NCBI GenBank assembly: GCA_002471575.1
Contig: DKQG01000034.1
Coordinates: forward strand, 10,778 to 74,777
DNA length: 64,000 bases
Reading direction: 5' to 3'
Origin: Alphaproteobacteria bacterium UBA7314
Lineage (GTDB): Bacteria > Pseudomonadota > Alphaproteobacteria > MPNO01 > UBA830
Below the pieces are notes generated by a model, which ran no database searches, was not told where the DNA came from, and was given only the letters and a program-made list of their open reading frames with translations. The translations under genes and the position numbers were made by a program. Of the stretch, positions 1 through 8,501 are shown in pieces (the stretch's first letter is position 1; each line of letters opens with the position of its first letter).

Positions 1-1
1 G

Positions 2-253
2 AACAAACGGGCGACCGTGAATTACCTGCTCGGCAGATACGATGCGGCCGTTCTCGATATTCAAAAAACGCTCGAACTCGAACCCCGGCATTTCGGTGCC
101 TTGTCCGGTCTTGGCCTGATCAACCTGGCGTTGGGCCGCGAGCGGGAAGCCCTAAGGGCCTTTGAGGCGGCGTTGCGGATTCACCCGTTCATGCCGGGTG
201 CAAAAACCCATATCCGCGAATTACGGGATAGGGTTCAGGGGAAGGGTATCTAG
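2..253 (+). CDS. Tetratricopeptide-repeat protein, C-terminal part (5' end outside window)
   Basis: The reading frame is open from base 2, so the gene starts upstream of the window and only its last 83 codons are seen. The visible part holds about two TPR units with the usual small/aromatic pattern (GRYDAA, ALSGLGLI, REREALRAFEAAL). TPRs are protein-protein interaction helices; no catalytic domain is visible. A GTG at 17 could be read as a start, but the repeat continues upstream of it, so I treat the gene as truncated by the window edge. It ends in TAG, which shows that TAG is a working stop codon here. Confidence 0.75.
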   Translation, partial: NKRATVNYLLGRYDAAVLDIQKTLELEPRHFGALSGLGLINLALGREREALRAFEAALRIHPFMPGAKTHIRELRDRVQGKGI

Positions 254-333
254 CAAGCACTCTGCTTCACCCGAGCAAAGCTATGCAAATGGCGAAAGCG
301 GCAATTTCCCGTTATTGCCCGCCAGAATTGCGA

Positions 334-564
334 TAATGGAACCGAGATGACTTGACCGGCAACAGCGTCTCGGAACTTGATACGGTCGGGACAAATGCCG
401 AAATCCTTTTCGAAACGAATGGAAACGGCATCCTGGCCCTCGTCAGCTTCGGTGAACTGCCGCCGCCGTCCGAATGTTCGCTCGTAACCGAAACCGGGAT
501 GTTGGCTGTAATGGCCCTGCGACTGGTCGGACGTGGTTTCGCGCGCCGCCGCCGCGGTCGTTAA
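334..564 (+). pseudogene. Possible remnant of a PEP-CTERM-type secreted protein (C-terminal sorting tail)
   Basis: The 254-671 stretch between the TPR gene and pyruvate kinase has no convincing intact gene. One frame, open from 337 to the TAA at 562-564, ends in a proline-rich stretch (ELPPPSE, near 454), a hydrophobic segment (MLAVMALRLVG) and an arginine cluster (ARRRRGR). That order - Pro motif, transmembrane helix, Arg tail - is the layout of PEP-CTERM sorting signals. There is no good start or signal peptide, and charged residues interrupt the helix, so it looks degenerate. A chance ORF is possible. A second, clearer PEP-CTERM remnant lies at 15183-15724. Confidence 0.28.
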
Positions 565-671
565 GCCAAATTATTCAGTACGCTGCAGGAAGAACTCTCT
601 CGAAACACAGGCTGTGATATCGACGCCAGGGTGCAGTTCGGAGGATCTATATCCGAACCAATTTCGTACCG

Positions 672-2090
672 TTAGTTGTTTATCCACGCGATCCGCAGGA
701 TATTCGTCGCTCCGGGGGTGCCGAACGGTACGCCCGCCGTCACTACCAGTCTTTCGCCTTTTTGGGCAAGGTTCTCTTCGCGGGCGATACGACATGCCTT
801 GTCGATCATGTCGCCGAAATTGTGGACATCCTGCGTGATTACGCCGTGAATACCCCAGACAAGTGCCAGCCGCCGTGCGGTTGCCCGAATCTCGGTTAGG
901 CAAAGTATCGGCACGTCCGGCCGCTCGCGCGCTGCGCGCAGCGTGGTGGAACCCGACGTTGTATAAGTGACTATCGCCGCGGCGCCGATGGTTTCGGCCA
1001 CCTGCCTGGCGGCAGCGGTGATCGCATCGGGTGCGGTTTGTTCGGGGTCGGGATGGGTTGTATCCATGATCGCGCGATAGGCATTGTCGCGTTCGGTCCG
1101 GGCGATAATGCGGTCCATGATCGAGACGGCTTCGACCGGGTAATCGCCTGCCGCGGTCTCCGCTGACAGCATTACCGCGTCGGCACCGTCATAGACGGCG
1201 GTCGCCACATCGGAGGCTTCGGCCCGGGTCGGGGCCGGCGCACTGATCATCGATTCCAGCATCTGGGTGGCGACGACGACGGGTTTGCCCGCTTCTCGGC
1301 ATTGTCGGATGATCTGCTTCTGGATCCCCGGCACATCTTCGGGCGGAAGTTCGACCCCCAGATCGCCGCGGGCAACCATCACGGCATCCGACAAAGGAAT
1401 GATTTCGTCCAGGCGGTCGATGGCCGCCGGTTTTTCCAGTTTCGACAGCACGGCAGCCCTGCCCTGCACGATCTTTCGAGCCTCGGCTACGTCTTCCGCG
1501 CGCTGCACGAAGGACAGCGCAATCCAGTCGACCCCCAGTGTCAGCGCGAATTCCAGGTCGGCACGATCCTTGTCCGTCATCGCTGCAACAGGCAGAACCG
1601 CATTCGGCACGTTTACGCCTTTGCGATCGGTCAAAATACCGCCGGCGGTGACGACCGTATCTGCGAAACCGTCGCCGACTTCCGTCACACGAAGCCGGAT
1701 ATTGCCGTCGTTCAGCAGTATCTGGGTATTTTCCTTCAGCGCTGTAAAAATTTCCGGATGCGGCAACGGCGCGCGATCGCGGTCGCCGATCAATTCTTCG
1801 AGATCGAGCCGGAAAGCCTGATCTTTCTGCAGATCGATACCGCCTTTCGCCATCAGGCCGACCCGTAGCTTCGGCCCCTGCAAATCAGCTAGAACGGAAA
1901 CAGGCCGTCCGTATTTGGCCTCTATCGCGCGGACGGCATTCATCCGTGCCTTGTGTTCGGCATACGCGCCATGACTGAAATTTAATCGAAATACATCTGC
2001 ACCGGCGACGAACAGCTCTTCGATCTGTTCCTGACTATCGCTCGCAGGCCCGAGCGTGGCAACGATCTTGGCGCGCCGGATCCGTTTCAT
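672..2090 (-). CDS. pyk: Pyruvate kinase
   Basis: Converts phosphoenolpyruvate and ADP to pyruvate and ATP in the last step of glycolysis, in the cytosol. The 472-residue protein has the family hallmarks: KIVATLGPAS at the N-terminus, LSKLEKPAAI around the catalytic lysine, and MVARGDLGVELP. Length is normal for the bacterial enzyme. I start it at the ATG at 2090 because family members begin a few residues before the KIVATLGP motif. An upstream in-frame GTG at 2126 would overlap the end of the glycerate kinase gene by 8 bases and is the alternative. It is the third gene of a leftward operon with a DMT transporter and glycerate 2-kinase, linking glycerate use to pyruvate through enolase. Confidence 0.96.
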   Translation of the reverse strand: MKRIRRAKIVATLGPASDSQEQIEELFVAGADVFRLNFSHGAYAEHKARMNAVRAIEAKYGRPVSVLADLQGPKLRVGLMAKGGIDLQKDQAFRLDLEELIGDRDRAPLPHPEIFTALKENTQILLNDGNIRLRVTEVGDGFADTVVTAGGILTDRKGVNVPNAVLPVAAMTDKDRADLEFALTLGVDWIALSFVQRAEDVAEARKIVQGRAAVLSKLEKPAAIDRLDEIIPLSDAVMVARGDLGVELPPEDVPGIQKQIIRQCREAGKPVVVATQMLESMISAPAPTRAEASDVATAVYDGADAVMLSAETAAGDYPVEAVSIMDRIIARTERDNAYRAIMDTTHPDPEQTAPDAITAAARQVAETIGAAAIVTYTTSGSTTLRAARERPDVPILCLTEIRATARRLALVWGIHGVITQDVHNFGDMIDKACRIAREENLAQKGERLVVTAGVPFGTPGATNILRIAWINN

Positions 2091-2118
2091 GTGCGGGTTA
2101 TAGAACAGGTATCCTGCG

Positions 2119-3369
2119 TTATCCACCGGATATCAGGATGGCGCGGAAATCGTTGATATTCGTTAGCGTGGGCCCCGTTCGGATCAGGTCGCCCAGCACG
2201 TCGAAAAACGTGTAGCTATCGTGTCCGTAGAGCATTGCGGTGGCGTCCAGGCCCGCCGCGGAGGCACGGCTCAGCGTATCGGGTCCGATTACTGCGCCGG
2301 CAGCGTCCTCGGTTCCGTCGATACCGTCTGTATCGCATGCGATGGCGTGGATGCCTGGGGCGCTGTTCAGTGTGATAGCCAGCGCCAAGAGATATTCGCA
2401 ATTGCGGCCGCCGCGCCCATGTTCGCCTGAAACCGTAACTGTCGTTTCTCCACCGGAAATGATGACCCCGGGCGATGAGGATTTCGCGAGCCGCGCATGT
2501 TTGCGTCCGAGATCGCGAGCCTCGCCCTCAAGATTGGCCCCCAGCATGATCGGTTCGATTCCCGCTGTCCGTGCAGCATCGGCTGCTGCTTTCTGTGCGT
2601 CCGCGGGACGGGCAATCAGGTCGAACGTGGCGTCTGTAAGAACCGGATCGCCGGGTTTGATGGTTTCCCAGCTGTTTTCGGCTAGGGCTTTGCGGGCATA
2701 TGCCGGCAAATCGATACTGCGCTTGTCGGCGATTTCCAGCGCATCGGCGCAGCTCGTTGGGTCGCCGACGGTCGGTCCAGAACCGATGACGGCGGGGTCG
2801 TCGCCCGGAACGTCGGAAATTGCCAGTGTCGCGACGCGAGCGGGGTACGCGGCAGCGGCCAGACGCCCACCCTTTATGGCAGACAGGTGCTTGCGCAGGC
2901 AGTTCATTTCGTCGATTGGGGCACCCGACCGCAACAGCGCCCGCGTAATCGCTCGCTTGTCGTTCAGCGCAAGACCCGGGGCAGGCTCGACAAGTAACGC
3001 GGATGCTCCGCCCGACATGAGAAACAGCAGCAGGTCGTCTTGGGTGAGGTTACGCGCAAGGGTAAGGAAACGTCCTGCGGCGGCACGTCCGGCATCATCC
3101 GGCAAAGGATGGCCTGCTTCGATTACCTCTATGTGTTCGCAGTCGATGCCGTGTCCATACCGGGTGACTGCCAGCCCTGATAGCTCGCCGTTCCAGTGCG
3201 TTTCTACGGCGTGGGCCATGGACGCACCAGCCTTCCCAGCGGACAGAACGACCGTTCTGCCGGAGGGTGGCAGGGGCAGCCACGCGGGAAGGACGATTGC
3301 CGGATCGGCTGCCGCAACGGCTGCGTCGAAGAGATCGTGCAGGAATTTCAAGGGAGCCGGGGGTGTCAC
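2119..3369 (-). CDS. Glycerate 2-kinase (MOFRL family)
   Basis: Phosphorylates D-glycerate with ATP to 2-phosphoglycerate, which enters lower glycolysis. The 416-residue protein shows the MOFRL-family features: an N-terminal glycine-rich nucleotide-binding stretch (LSAGKAGASMA), the MSGGASALL motif, and the C-terminal CDTDGIDGTEDAAGAV segment. The frame is open much further upstream, but that extension lies over the preceding transporter gene and does not resemble the family. I start at GTG 3369, which forms a GTGA overlap with the stop of the EamA gene, a common sign of translational coupling. The pyruvate kinase gene follows closely, so the products act two steps apart in the same pathway. 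Confidence 0.92.
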   Translation of the reverse strand: MTPPAPLKFLHDLFDAAVAAADPAIVLPAWLPLPPSGRTVVLSAGKAGASMAHAVETHWNGELSGLAVTRYGHGIDCEHIEVIEAGHPLPDDAGRAAAGRFLTLARNLTQDDLLLFLMSGGASALLVEPAPGLALNDKRAITRALLRSGAPIDEMNCLRKHLSAIKGGRLAAAAYPARVATLAISDVPGDDPAVIGSGPTVGDPTSCADALEIADKRSIDLPAYARKALAENSWETIKPGDPVLTDATFDLIARPADAQKAAADAARTAGIEPIMLGANLEGEARDLGRKHARLAKSSSPGVIISGGETTVTVSGEHGRGGRNCEYLLALAITLNSAPGIHAIACDTDGIDGTEDAAGAVIGPDTLSRASAAGLDATAMLYGHDSYTFFDVLGDLIRTGPTLTNINDFRAILISGG

Positions 3370-4280
3370 CGCCGCGTGCTCCCTCGCCGTGCAAGCATGA
3401 TTCCCACCAGTACAATCATACCACCAACTGCCTGCAGCGGTCCGATCCTTTCGTTGAACAGGACCCACGCGACCAATGCGGCAGTGACCGGCTGAACCAG
3501 GAGGCTGACAGACGCGAACGCAACAGGCAGATGGGCCAGCGACCATGCTATCAGACCCTGCCCAAATACCTGTGGCCCCGCCGCCAGTGCTATCAGGAAC
3601 GCCCAGCCGGCGAGGGTGACCGGAAACAGGTCCTCGCCGCTTGCGAATGCGGCCGGGACCATGCAAATCGCACTAACCGGAATCGCCAACTTCATGATCG
3701 TGATGGTCGAGAACCGCTTTCGCAGGCGTTCGACCGACATTTGGTAAGCCGCGTAAAACACGGCGGTTAGCACGCCCAGTAGGTCGCCGAAGAAATGATC
3801 CTCGCTGAGGGACAGGCTGGCCCGCGAGAGAATGAGCACACCCGTCATCGCGGTGGCCAGCCCGATCAGATAGGTGCCGGTGACCCGCGTACGGAACAGC
3901 AACCAGCCACCCAGTACGACAAAGACGGGTGCGACGTTGGCCAGCAGCGTCGAATTTGCCACCGTGGTCATCTGAATGGAGTAGTGCCACGCCATGATAT
4001 CGGCCGCGAGATAAAGCCCCGCCATACCGATCAGCAGGAAATCGCGCAGGGTTTTCGGCTTCTCGTCGCCTTCCGCAGCGTCCTGCCGGGGCAGCGTGGC
4101 GGCAATCAGCCAGTAGAGCGGGATGGCCAGCAAAAACCGGTGAAATCCAGTGGCCATGGGGCCCAGTTCGCTCAACCGGACCAGAATCGGAGCGAAGGCG
4201 ATAGTGATCGCGCCCACGAATATGGCGAGGATTGCAATGCGCTCGCGCTGCAGGCGGACGGTATCGGGAAGGACTGTCAT
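3366..4280 (-). CDS. EamA/DMT-family membrane transporter
   Basis: A 304-residue integral membrane protein made almost entirely of hydrophobic helices, about ten, arranged as two repeats of five. This is the drug/metabolite transporter layout with two EamA domains. Helix-pair motifs such as RFLLAIPLYWL and a second half with VQPVTAALVAW are visible. The substrate cannot be read from sequence. The operon position in front of glycerate kinase and pyruvate kinase suggests a small metabolite, but EamA proteins are found in many contexts, so that is only inference. It heads the leftward operon and is divergent from the DUF1244 gene across about 100 bases. Confidence 0.88.
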   Translation of the reverse strand: MTVLPDTVRLQRERIAILAIFVGAITIAFAPILVRLSELGPMATGFHRFLLAIPLYWLIAATLPRQDAAEGDEKPKTLRDFLLIGMAGLYLAADIMAWHYSIQMTTVANSTLLANVAPVFVVLGGWLLFRTRVTGTYLIGLATAMTGVLILSRASLSLSEDHFFGDLLGVLTAVFYAAYQMSVERLRKRFSTITIMKLAIPVSAICMVPAAFASGEDLFPVTLAGWAFLIALAAGPQVFGQGLIAWSLAHLPVAFASVSLLVQPVTAALVAWVLFNERIGPLQAVGGMIVLVGIMLARRGSTRR

Positions 4281-4382
4281 GGGTCCGCCTTATATCGGCT
4301 GAAGCGGCTGCCTCCAACGCCGTTTTGCAAGGCCGCGCAATCCGTCCTATATCAGAACTACACACTGCCAAGGAGAAACCTC

Positions 4383-4679
4383 ATGGACGACCAGACCCGT
4401 ATCGAGCTTGAAGCCGCCGCTTTCCGCAGCCTCGTCGATCATTTGCGCGAACGGACCGATGTCCAGAACATCGACCTGATGAACCTTTCCGGCTTCTGCC
4501 GCAATTGCCTAAGCCGATGGTACCAGGAGGCCGCCAACGAAAAAGGCATCGACATGGACAAGAATGGTGCACGAGAAATCGTGTATGGCATGCCGTTTGC
4601 GGAGTGGCGCGATAAGTTCCAGAAGGAAGCGACGCCGGAACAGCAGGCCAAGTTCGCCGAGGCCAACAAAGGCCATTAA
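4383..4679 (+). CDS. DUF1244 family protein
   Basis: A 98-residue protein of the DUF1244 family, common in alphaproteobacteria and of unknown function. The signature GFCRNCLSRWYQ segment with its two cysteines is present near residue 40, followed by an REIVYGMPFAEW block. A clear Shine-Dalgarno (AAGGAG, about 4370) precedes the ATG. The 102-base gap to the divergent EamA gene must hold both promoters. gapR follows 134 bases downstream on the same strand. Confidence 0.9.
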   Translation: MDDQTRIELEAAAFRSLVDHLRERTDVQNIDLMNLSGFCRNCLSRWYQEAANEKGIDMDKNGAREIVYGMPFAEWRDKFQKEATPEQQAKFAEANKGH

Positions 4680-4813
4680 TCCACAGGGCTACGGTCTGTT
4701 TTCCACCGGAAAATCGCCGTTTGTGGATAACCGGACGACCCCGTTTCTTTTCGATTCGCAGGCCTCTCACTACTCTCGCGATCAGTATCACGGGACACCA
4801 ATGGAGTACCACC

Positions 4814-5092
4814 ATGGCTGAAGGCGGCCCCATCGCGCAGGACCGGCTGCGCTCGTTCATCGAACGCATCGAACGGCTCGAAGAGGAGAAAACGGCACTG
4901 ATGGCCGACATCAAAGAAGTCTATTCCGAGGCCAAGGGCACCGGGTTCGATGTCAAGACCATGCGCAAGGTGATCAGCTTGCGCAAAATGGAGGAAAGCG
5001 ACCGCCAAGAAGCCGAATTTCTGCTCGATACTTATCTTTCGGCGCTTGGCATGCTCGATCGACCCATGGAGTCAGCGCAGGCAGCCGAGTAG
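4814..5092 (+). CDS. gapR: Nucleoid-associated protein GapR (DUF2312)
   Basis: A 92-residue DUF2312 protein. In Caulobacter the homologue GapR is a nucleoid-associated protein that binds overtwisted AT-rich DNA, stimulates type II topoisomerases and is needed for normal replication. Family signatures seen are the basic coiled-coil N-terminal half (RLRSFIERIERLEEEK), DIKEVYSEAKGTGFDVK and LRKMEESDRQE. The frame is open upstream to 4721, but the start at 4814 gives the standard family N-terminus. The gene ends in TAG and is followed at once by a strong terminator. It appears to be a single-gene unit or the end of a DUF1244-gapR unit. Confidence 0.95.
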   Translation: MAEGGPIAQDRLRSFIERIERLEEEKTALMADIKEVYSEAKGTGFDVKTMRKVISLRKMEESDRQEAEFLLDTYLSALGMLDRPMESAQAAE

Positions 5093-5116
5093 GTACTTTT
5101 TTAAAATATCAAGAAT

Positions 5117-5143
5117 AAGGCCGGTCTCTGCCCGGCCTTTTTT
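5117..5143 (+). terminator. Rho-independent terminator of gapR
   Basis: A perfect 8-bp stem (AAGGCCGG / CCGGCCTT) with a 7-base loop is followed by a run of T. It lies 24 bases after the gapR stop. Confidence 0.9.
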
Positions 5144-5186
5144 ATCGCTCTGCGCAGGCTGAGGTCTCTCTGATCTGAGACTCGGG

Positions 5187-5888
5187 CTAGAATTTCTCCA
5201 CCCAGGGACGCAGCTCTATTTCCCAAGTCCAAGAGGAGCGGTGCTGGCGGTGGACGTGCAGGTAATCCCTGGCGATCTCGTCCGGCAGCAGCATGGCGTC
5301 CTCGCCCCGTTCTGAGGCGCGGCTGTCGCCCGGTCCCTGCAAGATTCCGCCGTCGATCACGAAATGGGCGACGTGAATATTCTGCGGCTGTAGTTCCCGT
5401 GCGAGCGATTGCGCCAGACCGCGTAGACCGAACTTGCCCATCGCGAAAGATGATGAATTCGGATAGCCCTTCACGCTGGCGGATGCCCCGGTCAGCAGAA
5501 TCGTGCCGCTATTACGGGCGATCATCTGCTTGGCTGCGGCCTGTGCGACGAGAAATCCGCCGAAACAACTGATCTCGATGGCTGTGCGCACGGCTTCCGG
5601 ATCCAGATCTTGTACCGGCCCCCGCGCGCGGTTCGAGGCGTTATAGACCACTATATCCGGCTCGCAGATATCGGCGGTAACCGCGGCAAACAGGGTGTCG
5701 ACCTGCACGGCATCCACCGCGTCGCAGGTATAAGACTTCGCGCCGGTCTCGTTGCACAGATCCGACAGCTTGCCTGTGTTTCGCGCGGCGATGGCGATAT
5801 TCATGCCTTCCGCAGCAAACAGCCGCGCCAGCGATGCGCTCAACCCTTGTCCCGCGCCGACGATCAGCGCCGTTTCTTTTTTTGCCAT
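5187..5888 (-). CDS. SDR-family oxidoreductase with Phe in place of the catalytic Tyr
   Basis: A 233-residue short-chain dehydrogenase/reductase with an N-terminal Rossmann fold (VGAGQGLSASLARLF) and the NAS-like motif YNASNRAR. The active-site segment reads SSSFAMGKFGLRG, where classical SDRs have Y-x-x-x-K. The lysine is kept but the tyrosine position is phenylalanine. I recall SDR subfamilies with this change, so it may be a subfamily trait rather than a lesion, but ordinary SDR chemistry is then doubtful. The substrate is unknown. The start at 5888 is supported by an AAGGGG Shine-Dalgarno; an upstream extension would run into the BON lipoprotein gene. The two genes are adjacent and co-directional. 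Confidence 0.85.
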   Translation of the reverse strand: MAKKETALIVGAGQGLSASLARLFAAEGMNIAIAARNTGKLSDLCNETGAKSYTCDAVDAVQVDTLFAAVTADICEPDIVVYNASNRARGPVQDLDPEAVRTAIEISCFGGFLVAQAAAKQMIARNSGTILLTGASASVKGYPNSSSFAMGKFGLRGLAQSLARELQPQNIHVAHFVIDGGILQGPGDSRASERGEDAMLLPDEIARDYLHVHRQHRSSWTWEIELRPWVEKF

Positions 5889-5953
5889 GAAATTACCCCT
5901 TTCCAGATAGCGCGCCGGCCGGCCGCTCGTGCCGGCATGTGATTTGAAGGTTC

Positions 5954-6547
5954 CTAGCTCGCCTTTGGTGGCCTGATCCAAACATGGTTGACCACCTTAT
6001 TGACGCGATCCGTGGTGCGAATGACGTTTAATAACGTGTTGATTTCCTTTTGCGACCGGCCCGCGCCAATCACGTATACGACTCCGTTTACGGATCGCCA
6101 GCGGTAATTGATCGACCGGATTCCCTTTGTACCCAGCAGCTTCACCTTCAGCTTGGTTTCGATCCACAAGTCGTTCGCGGCGGCACCCGGTCCGTAGTCG
6201 CTGGTGACCTGCAATTCGTTGATGATGCGTTTGACGCCCTTGACGCCGCGCACAAGATCAGTTGCCCGCTGCTTATTCTTGGCGAACTTTACCGTACCTG
6301 TCAGCATCACAACGCGCTCGTAAACGTCGGTTGAAAGCTCCGCGAAGAGATCGCTGTACTGCTTGCCGATCAGCGCTTCATTTATGTCGAGGGTGATGGC
6401 GGCATCGTCGCGCAACGTCTGCAGTGACCGGTCTTCCGCCGGCGAAGACGCAACGTTGACCAGCCCTGTTGGCTGGGTGCAGCCGGTCACAACTGCCATT
6501 GTGGCGGCAACGGCGAGCAGGCTCAGTATTCTGGGGAATGCTATCAC
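5954..6547 (-). CDS. BON-domain lipoprotein (OsmY/DolP-like)
   Basis: A 197-residue exported lipoprotein with two BON domains. The start is GTG at 6547, preceded by a near-perfect AGGAGG Shine-Dalgarno. It gives a signal peptide (IAFPRILSLLAVAATMAVV) ending in a lipobox TGC. The first BON domain (near residues 50-115) carries a VVMLTGTVKFAKNK core and the second (about 125-195) VNGVVYVIGAGRSQKE. BON proteins bind phospholipid and support outer-membrane integrity; the E. coli homologue is DolP. A longer frame upstream of the GTG has no ribosome site and is not used. Confidence 0.88.
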   Translation of the reverse strand: MIAFPRILSLLAVAATMAVVTGCTQPTGLVNVASSPAEDRSLQTLRDDAAITLDINEALIGKQYSDLFAELSTDVYERVVMLTGTVKFAKNKQRATDLVRGVKGVKRIINELQVTSDYGPGAAANDLWIETKLKVKLLGTKGIRSINYRWRSVNGVVYVIGAGRSQKEINTLLNVIRTTDRVNKVVNHVWIRPPKAS

Positions 6548-6679
6548 GGTCGGGCCTCCTTTGGGCGAGTGTAGGACGCAGCGACATCGAAATGCCAACG
6601 GATTTCTATCCCTATAAATAGGGATTTGCGGGAATCATAAATGCAAAATCCGCAAAGGCCCGATTTTTTTGCAGAGATT

Positions 6680-8449
6680 TTACCGCACGTATAAGGCCTC
6701 GAGGGCGTCTCCGTAGCGATCTTTGATGATATGTCGGCGGATTTTCAGTGAGGGTGTCATCATCTCGTTTTCGATCGTGAACCCCTCTACCGCGGGGATG
6801 AAGCGGCGTACCCGCTCGATGACCGAAAGCTCTTTGTTTACCCGGTCGATAGCGGCGGAGATCGCTTTCCGGAAATCTTCGTCATTGGCTAGCGCCGCAG
6901 CATCTTTCGGTTTTCCGTTCTCCTTCGCCCAGTCGGACATGAAGTCGGGGTCCGGGACGATCAGCGCAACTAGATTGGGTTTCCGGTCGCCGTAAACCAT
7001 CGCTTGGGCAATTTCAGGCTGCAGCGTCAGGAAGCCTTCGATGCGTTGCGGCGCGATATTGTCGCCGCCTGAATTGACGATGATGTCCTTCTTGCGATCG
7101 GTGATCATAAGAAACCCGTCTTCGTCGATCTTTCCGATGTCACCGGTGTGCAGCCATCCGTCAGTAATGGCTTCCGATGTCGCTTCGGGCATATTCCAGT
7201 AACCCTGCATTACCAATTCGCCCTTGACGAGAATTTCGCCGTCATCGGCAATCTTGAGGTCAACGTCGACAAAATGCGGGCCAACGGTATGAATTTTGTT
7301 CTTGGTTGGCAGGTTGCAACTGATGATGGGGGCGGACTCGGTCTGCCCGTATCCCTGCAACAGCGGCACATCTAGCGATTTGAAAAACGTGCCGATGTCG
7401 TAGTTCAGCGGCGCGCCGCCGGAAACCATCGCTTTCAGTTGACCGCCGAAACGGCCAGCGACCTTCTTGCGGACGAGTTTGGTTAACAGAGGGTCGAGCA
7501 ACGCGTCGCCGAGGCCCAGCCGTTCGCCTTCGTATTTTTTGCGTCCGGTTTCGACGGCCTTCATGAACAGCTTTTCCGATAAGCCGCCCTTTTGCTGAAC
7601 ACCTCTCACGATGCGGCCATGCATCGTTTCGTACAAACGCGGGACCGCCGTCATAATCGTCGGGCTTACCTCTTCCATATTGGCGGCGAGTTTGTCGACG
7701 CTTTCCGCATAGTAAATTTGCGCCATGATCGACAGCGGAAACATCAGCCCCGCCGTGTGCTCGTACGAGTGCGACAGTGGCAAAAAAGACAGGAATTTCT
7801 CGTCGTCCAGTCCCAGCTTCAAAAGCAGATGGTATGCGCCCTTGCAGTTCGAGATAATAGCGCCGTGGCTGAGCATCACGCCTTTCGGTACACCGCCGGT
7901 ACCCGACGTGTATATCAGGCAGGATGTATCGCTACGGGTGATGCTACCAACGTTCGGCACACCGTCTCCGCCAGTTGATATCAGTTCGTCCCAAATATGT
8001 AGCCTCATGCCGTCTGGCGGGTCGGGCAGGGGCTCCATCGTGATCACAAATTCGAGGCCGACTTCCGCCGCCGCGGGCAAAAGGTTCTTTGCCAGCGCCG
8101 GTCCGGATACGATTGCGGCCTTCGCTCCACTGTCCCGAAGGATATGAACGTGATCGCCGACCTGGTTAGTTGTATAGGCCGGCACGGAGATACCGCCGGC
8201 AGCCATTATGGCGATATCGGCGATTAACCATTCCGGCCGGCTCTCCGCGATTAGCGCCACCCGGTCACCCTTCGATACGCTGAGTGACGCCAAGGCGTTG
8301 GTCAGTGCGGTTGCCTTTTTGCATGCATCCGACCCTGTGGTCGGTCGCCAGTCGCCGCCGCATTTGGCCCATAGAAACGGCCGGTCTCCGATTGCCGACG
8401 TGTTGGCGAAAAACATGGCCGGCAGGCTGGTCAAATTATCGTAATCCAT
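6680..8449 (-). CDS. AMP-dependent long-chain acyl-CoA synthetase
   Basis: Activates fatty acids to acyl-CoA through an acyl-adenylate. The 589-residue protein has the ATP/AMP signature IYTSGTGGVPKGVMLSHG near residue 175, the GYGQTES motif, the hinge region DGWLHTGDIGKIDEDGFLMITDRKKDIIV, and a C-terminal domain. The overall layout is that of the FAA1-type long-chain enzymes rather than the shorter FadD type. It is transcribed leftward, divergent from the M3 peptidase gene. Chain-length preference cannot be read from sequence. Confidence 0.92.
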   Translation of the reverse strand: MDYDNLTSLPAMFFANTSAIGDRPFLWAKCGGDWRPTTGSDACKKATALTNALASLSVSKGDRVALIAESRPEWLIADIAIMAAGGISVPAYTTNQVGDHVHILRDSGAKAAIVSGPALAKNLLPAAAEVGLEFVITMEPLPDPPDGMRLHIWDELISTGGDGVPNVGSITRSDTSCLIYTSGTGGVPKGVMLSHGAIISNCKGAYHLLLKLGLDDEKFLSFLPLSHSYEHTAGLMFPLSIMAQIYYAESVDKLAANMEEVSPTIMTAVPRLYETMHGRIVRGVQQKGGLSEKLFMKAVETGRKKYEGERLGLGDALLDPLLTKLVRKKVAGRFGGQLKAMVSGGAPLNYDIGTFFKSLDVPLLQGYGQTESAPIISCNLPTKNKIHTVGPHFVDVDLKIADDGEILVKGELVMQGYWNMPEATSEAITDGWLHTGDIGKIDEDGFLMITDRKKDIIVNSGGDNIAPQRIEGFLTLQPEIAQAMVYGDRKPNLVALIVPDPDFMSDWAKENGKPKDAAALANDEDFRKAISAAIDRVNKELSVIERVRRFIPAVEGFTIENEMMTPSLKIRRHIIKDRYGDALEALYVR

Positions 8450-8501
8450 CGTTCACCCTGTTGGCGTTTGGGTTTGAAGAACTTATATCGTGGGTAGCAG
8501 A

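Noticed and set aside
2240..3400. Long plus-strand frame of 386 codons opposite glycerate kinase
   Set aside because: It mirrors a well-supported gene; high GC at third positions opens antisense frames. It is Ser/Ala/Arg-rich with no family resemblance.
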